Positions 59,344 to 64,000 of a stretch of DNA of 64,000 nt are shown piece after piece. The position numbers and the translations under genes are program-made. Where the stretch lies: positions 1 through 64,000 of the forward strand of contig NZ_JAHCKK010000001.1 of NCBI RefSeq assembly GCF_026125825.1, written 5' to 3'. Under the pieces are notes generated by a model. That model saw only the letters and a list, made by a program, of their open reading frames with translations. It was not told the origin of the DNA and searched no databases. Numbering within the stretch: the first letter of the stretch is position 1; the number at the start of each line of letters is the position of its first letter. Source of the DNA: Hydrogenophaga sp. Its GTDB lineage: Bacteria > Pseudomonadota > Gammaproteobacteria > Burkholderiales > Burkholderiaceae_C.

Positions 59344-60171
59344 ATGAAAAAACTCGAAGGCAAAGTGGCCATCGTTTCAGGTTCGGGCCGCGGCATCGGC
59401 CGTGCGATCGCCATGAAGTTGGCCATCGAAGGCGCCAAGATCGTGGTCAACGACCTCGACGCAGCTCCAGCAGAGCAGACCGTGGCCGACATCAAGAAGG
59501 CAGGCGGCATGGCCGTGGCCTGCGTGGGCAGCGTCACTGCCGGCGATTTTGCTGATCGCTTCGTCAAGACCGCGATTGACAGCTTCGGCGGCCTGGACAT
59601 CATCATCAACAACGCCGGCTACACCTGGGACAACGTGGTTCAGAAGATGACGGACGAGCAATGGAACGCGATCATCGACGTGCATCTGACCGCGCCGTTC
59701 AAAATTTTGCGCGCTGCCGCTGAGTTCATTCGCGTCGCCTCGCGCAAGGAAGCCGAAGCCGGGCAGGAGGTGTTCCGCAAGGTGGTCAACATCTCGTCTA
59801 TCGCCGGCACCGGCGGCAACGCCGGCCAGGCTAACTACTCAGCGGGCAAGGCCGGCATCATTGGCCTGACCAAGGCGCTCTCCAAGGAGTGGGGGCGTTA
59901 CAAGGTGAACGTCAACGCCGTCGCTTTTGGCATGATCAAAACGCGGCTGACCGAAGCTTCGGCCAGCGGCGACGCATCCATTGACATCCAGGGCCAAAAG
60001 ATCAAGGTCGGCGTCAACCCTGATCTGCTGGAAATGATGGAGCGCACCATTCCGCTGGGTCGCGGCGGCACGCCCGAGGAAGCGGCCGGATCGGTCTACC
60101 TGCTGTGTATTCCCGAGTCGAACTACGTAAGCGGCCAGACGCTGATCTGCGGCGGCGGCATCTCGATCTAA
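59344..60171 (+). CDS. SDR, 3-hydroxyacyl-CoA dehydrogenase / FabG-like
   Basis: A 275-residue SDR with SGSGRGIGRAIAMKL, NNAGYTWDNVV, NISSIAGTGGNAGQANYSAGKAG (Ser, Tyr, Lys present) and VNAVAFGMIKTRL. ATG 59344 begins the domain; an upstream start at 59278 would add a hydrophobic, Phe/Ser-rich stretch not typical of SDRs. A variable insertion (VASRKEAEAGQEVFRKV) lies before the catalytic Ser. It oxidises the 3-hydroxyacyl-CoA made by the preceding hydratase. Confidence 0.88.
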   Translation: MKKLEGKVAIVSGSGRGIGRAIAMKLAIEGAKIVVNDLDAAPAEQTVADIKKAGGMAVACVGSVTAGDFADRFVKTAIDSFGGLDIIINNAGYTWDNVVQKMTDEQWNAIIDVHLTAPFKILRAAAEFIRVASRKEAEAGQEVFRKVVNISSIAGTGGNAGQANYSAGKAGIIGLTKALSKEWGRYKVNVNAVAFGMIKTRLTEASASGDASIDIQGQKIKVGVNPDLLEMMERTIPLGRGGTPEEAAGSVYLLCIPESNYVSGQTLICGGGISI

Positions 60172-60200
60172 AGCGCAAGCCGAACGCATAAAGGCCCACG

Positions 60201-61382
60201 ATGGACATCGATTTCAGCCCGGAAGACATGGCGTTCCAGCAAGAGGTTCGCACTTGGTTCAAAGGCCACATACCGTCCGATCTCAAGCGCAAGACCGTCA
60301 CCGGGGAAATGCTGCAGAAGAACGACATCGTTCATTGGCAGCGCCGACTCGATGGCCAGGGCTGGCTGGTCACCGGCTGGCCCAAGGAGCATGGGGGGCC
60401 GGGCTGGACGCCGACGCAGCGCTATATTTTCGACCTTGAGCGCGCGGCGGCCAGTGCGCCGGTGGGGCTGTCGATGGGCGTCATCATGCTCGGGCCGGTG
60501 CTGATTGCCTTCGGCACGCCAGAGCAAAAGGCGCAGTACCTGCCGCGCATCCGTCGCTGCGAGGACTGGTGGTGCCAAGGCTATTCCGAGCCGGGTGCAG
60601 GCTCCGACTTGGCCAGCCTGAAGACCACGGCCGTGGCCGATGGCAGCGATTACATCATCAACGGCTCCAAGATCTGGACCACTTATGCGCATTGGGCCAC
60701 GCACATGTTCTGCCTGGTGCGTACCGCCAACACCGGCAAGAAGCAGGAAGGCATCTCCTTCCTGCTGATCGAGATGGACCGCTCCGGCATCGATGTCAAA
60801 CCCATTGTCTCGATCGACGGCGAACACCACCTGAACCAGGTGTTTCTCACCGACGTTCGGGTGCCCAGAAAAAACCTGGTCGGTCGCGAAGGCCAGGGTT
60901 GGGACATTGCCAAGTACCTGCTCACACACGAGCGCACCAGCATCGCCGGCGTGGCCGACTGCAAGGCGCATTTAGCCAACTTGTATGCCGCGGCAGGTGA
61001 GCGCCGCTCGGGTGGCCAACCGCTGATGGAGGACGCGGCGATGCGGCTCAAGCTGGCGCGCGCCGAGATCGAACTGATGGCGCTCGAACACACCAACTTT
61101 CGCGTGCTGGCCGCCACCGCCTCGGGCAAGGCGCCGGGGCCGGAATCCTCGCTGCTCAAGACCATGGGCACGGCGGTGCAACAGACCTTGGCCGAGCTGG
61201 GCGTCGAGATCGCCGCCGAGCAAGCCTGGCCCTGGCATGACGGCGGCGAGTTTGGAAGCGGACGCCATGCCCATGCGATGCCGCACTACTGTTTTTCGCG
61301 CGCCGCCACGATTTACGGCGGCAGCGACGAGGTGCAAAAGAATGTATTGGCCAAGATGCTGCTGGCCGGCGGCACGCGGTAA
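60201..61382 (+). CDS. Acyl-CoA dehydrogenase, large-subunit type (PimC-like), second pair
   Basis: A 393-residue ACAD of the same large-subunit type as 6167-7342: WPKEHGGPGWTPTQ, GYSEPGAGSDLASL, NGSKIWTTYAHWATHMF and ATIYGGSDEVQKNVL. LTHERTSIAG offers the helix-G Glu. The small-subunit gene follows after eight bases. The order here is large-small, the reverse of the first pair, so the two pairs arose separately or were rearranged. Confidence 0.88.
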   Translation: MDIDFSPEDMAFQQEVRTWFKGHIPSDLKRKTVTGEMLQKNDIVHWQRRLDGQGWLVTGWPKEHGGPGWTPTQRYIFDLERAAASAPVGLSMGVIMLGPVLIAFGTPEQKAQYLPRIRRCEDWWCQGYSEPGAGSDLASLKTTAVADGSDYIINGSKIWTTYAHWATHMFCLVRTANTGKKQEGISFLLIEMDRSGIDVKPIVSIDGEHHLNQVFLTDVRVPRKNLVGREGQGWDIAKYLLTHERTSIAGVADCKAHLANLYAAAGERRSGGQPLMEDAAMRLKLARAEIELMALEHTNFRVLAATASGKAPGPESSLLKTMGTAVQQTLAELGVEIAAEQAWPWHDGGEFGSGRHAHAMPHYCFSRAATIYGGSDEVQKNVLAKMLLAGGTR

Positions 61383-61390
61383 GGATCGTC

Positions 61391-62533
61391 ATGAACTTTG
61401 ATCTCTCCGAAGAACAAAAGATGCTGCGCGACGCGGCACAGAAATTTCTGCGCGCCGAATACCGCTTCGATGCGCGCAACCAGATCGTCGCGTCGGCGTC
61501 CGGCATGAGCCACAAGCACTGGCAGCGATTCGGGGAATTCGGCTGGCTTGGGCTCGGACTGCCCGAGGCCGATGGCGGTTTTGGCGGCGGCATGCTCGAG
61601 ACGATCCAGGTCGCCGAGGCCCTGGGCGCCGCGCTGGTGGTCGAACCCTACCTCGTCAGCGCCGTGCTCGGCGCGCAGGCGGTGGCACGCGCGGGCACCG
61701 CGGCGCAGCGCGCGACCTGGCTGCCCGGGCTGGTCTCGGGCCAGCGCATTGTCAGCCTAGCGCACACCGAGGCCGATGCGCGCCACGACCTCGCCCATGT
61801 TCACACCAGCGCCATGGCCAAGGGCGGCCGGTGGGTGCTGTCGGGCCGCAAAAGCGGTGTGCTGGGCGCGCCCTGGGCCGACGGCTTTGTTGTGGCCGCC
61901 AGAACCTCGGGCGCCGTCAGTGAACGCCGGGGAATCAGCTTGTTTCTGGTCGAAGCCCACACGCCGGGGGTGCAGGTGGCGGGCTACAAGGTCTACGACG
62001 GCAGTCGGGCTGGTGATCTGCAGCTTGATGCTGTCGTGCTGGGCCCGGACGCATTGCTGGGCATGGAAGGCGAAAGCCTGGGACTGCTCGAGCACCTGGT
62101 TGATCTTGGCATTGTTGCCGCCTGTGCCGACGCCCTGGGTGCCATGGGCGCGCTGTTGAGGAAAACCGGCGAGTACGTCGGCACGCGCAAACAATTTGAC
62201 GTGCCGATTGCCAGTTTCCAGGTCATCCAGCACCGGCTGGTCGACATGTTCGCCGCGGTCGAGGCCAGCCGCTCCCTGGTGTTGATGGCGGCCCTGCATG
62301 CCGAGCATCCCGACGCAGTCACCCGTTCGCGCGCCGTCTCGGCCGCCAAGGCCGCCATTGGTGAGCGAGCCCGCTTCGTGGCGCAGCAAGCGGTGCAGCT
62401 GCACGGCGGCGTGGGCATGACCGAGGAGCTTGACATCGGCCATTACTTTCGCCGCCTGACGCTCTTTTGCAACCTGTTGGGCAGCACCGACCACCACCTG
62501 CAGCGCTTTGCGACGCTGCGTGTGGTGGCCTGA
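61391..62533 (+). CDS. Acyl-CoA dehydrogenase, small-subunit type (PimD-like), second pair
   Basis: A 380-residue divergent ACAD: WLGLGLPEADGGFGGGM, no TEP-GGSD motif (HTEADARHDLAHV), KQFDVPIASFQVIQHRLVDMF and QLHGGVGMTEELDIGHYFRR. The helix-G Glu is replaced (DLGIVAACAD), so it is a non-catalytic or FAD-edge partner of the large subunit. Together the pair probably acts on dicarboxylyl- or bulky acyl-CoA. Confidence 0.87.
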   Translation: MNFDLSEEQKMLRDAAQKFLRAEYRFDARNQIVASASGMSHKHWQRFGEFGWLGLGLPEADGGFGGGMLETIQVAEALGAALVVEPYLVSAVLGAQAVARAGTAAQRATWLPGLVSGQRIVSLAHTEADARHDLAHVHTSAMAKGGRWVLSGRKSGVLGAPWADGFVVAARTSGAVSERRGISLFLVEAHTPGVQVAGYKVYDGSRAGDLQLDAVVLGPDALLGMEGESLGLLEHLVDLGIVAACADALGAMGALLRKTGEYVGTRKQFDVPIASFQVIQHRLVDMFAAVEASRSLVLMAALHAEHPDAVTRSRAVSAAKAAIGERARFVAQQAVQLHGGVGMTEELDIGHYFRRLTLFCNLLGSTDHHLQRFATLRVVA

Positions 62534-62579
62534 TTGCCTGATGACCGACCCATACCGAGTCACTGGAAGGGCTGCCTAA

Positions 62580-64000
62580 ATGAGTTTGATGACATCCACC
62601 GCCACGCCGAACTCGCCCGAATTTCAGCGCAACCGCGAAGCCTATGAGCTGCGCATTGACGACTTGCATGAACGCCGCGAACGTGCCCTGATCGGCGGCC
62701 CCGAAAAGGCGCGCCTGCTGCACAAGAAGCGCAAGCAGTTGCTGCCGCGCGAGCGCCTGGCTGCCGTGCTCGACCCCGGATCGCCCTTCCTCGAGTTCGG
62801 GCAGCTTGCCGGCGACGGCCTGTACGAGGGCGTGCCGCCGGGCGGCAGCATCATCACCGGGGTGGGGCTGGTGTGCGGGCGCGCATGCATGCTGATGATC
62901 CACGATGCCACGGTCAAGGGCGGCACCTACTACGGCATCACCGCAAAAAAACATGTGCGGGCCCAGATGTTCGCCTGGCAGCACCGGCTGCCGTGCATCA
63001 CCATGGTCCAGTCGGGCGGCGCCAACCTGCCGGAGCAGGCGCATATTTTCCCCGACGACGGCCAGTTCGGCTCCATTTTTTACAACCAGATCCGCATGTC
63101 GGCCGAGGGCATCACCCAGATCGCGACCGTGCATGGGCCCTCAACCGCTGGCGGCGCCTATCTCCCGGCGCTGTGCGACGAGGCGGTGATCGTGCGCAAC
63201 CAGGGTGCGATGTTCCTCGCCGGGCCCGAACTGGTGTATGCCGCCACCAAGGAAGAGGTTGACATTGAAACCCTGGGCGGCGGCGAGATGCACAGCCGCA
63301 TCAGCGGCGTCACTGACCATCTGGCCGAGAACGATGGCCATGCCATCTCCATCGTGCGCGGCATCGTGGCCAACCTAGGTACCGTGGCCAAGCAACGCTG
63401 GGACGTGGTTCCGCCGCTGCCGCCCCGCCATGACCCGCGCGAGATTTACGGCATCGTCAGCGCCGACAACCGGCATCCGACCGACAACCGCGAAGTGCTG
63501 CTGCGGCTGATCGACGACAGCGAACTACAGGAGTTCAAACCCCTGTACGGCGACACCATGATCTGCGGCTTCGCCCGCATCAAGGGTTTCCAGATCGGCA
63601 TTCTGGCCAACAACGGCGTGATCTTCTCCGAGAGCGCGCTCAAGGGCGCGCACTTCATCGAGTTGTGCTGCCAACGCGACATTCCGCTGCTGTTCATGGC
63701 CGATGTGTCGGGCTTCATGGTCGGCAAAGCGGTGGAGCAGCAGGGCATTGCCAAGCACGGCGCCAAGTTCATGACGGCCATGGCCTCGGCCAACGTGCCG
63801 CGCTACACGCTGATCACCGGAGGCTCGTACGCAGCGGCCTACCTGGCGATGTGCGGGCGCCCGTTCAAGCCCAACGTGATGATGATGTGGCCTACCGGCC
63901 GCGCCGCGCTGATGGGCCCCGAGCAGGCCGCCACCACGCTGGGCCTGGTGCGCGAGAACATCCACCGGCGCGAGGGCACAAGCTGGAGCGACGAAGAACG
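62580..64000 (+). CDS. Acyl-CoA carboxylase, carboxyltransferase (beta) subunit, 3' end outside window
   Basis: At least 473 codons of an MCC/GCC-type carboxyltransferase, open to the right edge (full length about 530-540). Landmarks are ATVKGGTYYGITAKKHVRAQ, MVQSGGANLPEQAHIFPD, YNQIRMSAEGITQI, GPSTAGGAYLPALCDEAVIV, MFLAGPELVYAATKEE, and GILANNGVIFSESALKGAHF. ATG 62580 has GGAAGG nine bases before it. It is closer to the classical methylcrotonyl-CoA carboxylase beta pattern than the copy at 38720. Its biotin-carrying partner may lie beyond the right edge or be shared with 36737-38709. Confidence 0.92.
   Translation, partial: MSLMTSTATPNSPEFQRNREAYELRIDDLHERRERALIGGPEKARLLHKKRKQLLPRERLAAVLDPGSPFLEFGQLAGDGLYEGVPPGGSIITGVGLVCGRACMLMIHDATVKGGTYYGITAKKHVRAQMFAWQHRLPCITMVQSGGANLPEQAHIFPDDGQFGSIFYNQIRMSAEGITQIATVHGPSTAGGAYLPALCDEAVIVRNQGAMFLAGPELVYAATKEEVDIETLGGGEMHSRISGVTDHLAENDGHAISIVRGIVANLGTVAKQRWDVVPPLPPRHDPREIYGIVSADNRHPTDNREVLLRLIDDSELQEFKPLYGDTMICGFARIKGFQIGILANNGVIFSESALKGAHFIELCCQRDIPLLFMADVSGFMVGKAVEQQGIAKHGAKFMTAMASANVPRYTLITGGSYAAAYLAMCGRPFKPNVMMMWPTGRAALMGPEQAATTLGLVRENIHRREGTSWSDEE

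Noticed and set aside
1-64000. CRISPR arrays, tRNA or rRNA genes, plasmid or phage origin
   Set aside because: No regularly spaced direct repeats, no cloverleaf-like segments and no ribosomal sequence were noticed on reading both strands.

Overview
The window is a dense catabolic island of about 64 kb (high GC, tightly packed genes with many ATGA, GTGA and TGATG start/stop overlaps). The codon use, the ETF-quinone oxidoreductase, the multiple Liv-type ABC transporters and the IS30 remnant suggest a betaproteobacterium of the Burkholderiales type; this is an inference from gene style, not from a phylogenetic marker. Nearly every gene belongs to uptake, CoA activation and beta-oxidation-type breakdown of carboxylic acids, most likely branched, alicyclic or isoprenoid-like acids rather than plain fatty acids.

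Layout. (1) 1-1526, minus strand: a truncated enoyl-CoA hydratase and a cyclohexanecarboxyl-CoA dehydrogenase-like flavoprotein. (2) 1683-14100, plus strand: fadH-like dienoyl-CoA reductase, two single-subunit acyl-CoA dehydrogenases (ACADs), a small/large ACAD pair, a DUF35 protein with a cysteine-less thiolase-like partner (probable acyl-CoA retro-aldolase), an MFE-2-like dehydrogenase and hydratase 2, a crotonase and a family III CoA-transferase. (3) 14289-22581: ABC cassette 1 (livG, acyl-CoA ligase, livH, livM, livF, two tandem binding proteins). (4) 22830-27604: badH- and badI-like ring-opening genes, a TetR regulator, a MaoC-type protein and ETF-ubiquinone oxidoreductase. (5) 27613-28403: decayed IS30-family element carrying a 95-bp palindrome. 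(6) 28818-42506: ABC cassette 2 (livF, livG, ligase, livH, livM, two binding proteins), a split acyl-CoA carboxylase, two PECR-like reductases and a thioesterase. (7) 55958-42671, minus strand: IVD-like ACAD, crotonase, thiolase, HSD10-like dehydrogenase, second ACAD, ABC cassette 3 (livG, ligase, livH, livM, binding protein, livF) and an alpha-methylacyl-CoA racemase. (8) 56395-64000, plus strand: a broken ligase, an SCP2-type thiolase, a two-gene MaoC hydratase, an SDR, a large/small ACAD pair and a truncated carboxyltransferase.

How it fits together. In all three transport cassettes the acyl-CoA ligase gene lies between livG and livH, implying that uptake and CoA activation are coupled. 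The acyl-CoAs then meet several parallel dehydrogenation, hydration, oxidation and cleavage sets; two carboxyltransferases and a racemase would handle methyl branches; BadH/BadI-like enzymes would open a cyclohexane ring to pimeloyl-CoA, which a PimC/PimD-type ACAD pair could then process. ETF-QO would collect electrons from the nine ACAD polypeptides. A shared palindrome, CTAAC-TANY-GTTAG, occurs upstream of three transcription units (14136, 22756, 28520), with weaker versions at 1644 and 56068. It marks a probable local regulon, possibly under the TetR protein at 24572-25204. No rRNA, tRNA or CRISPR array was seen.
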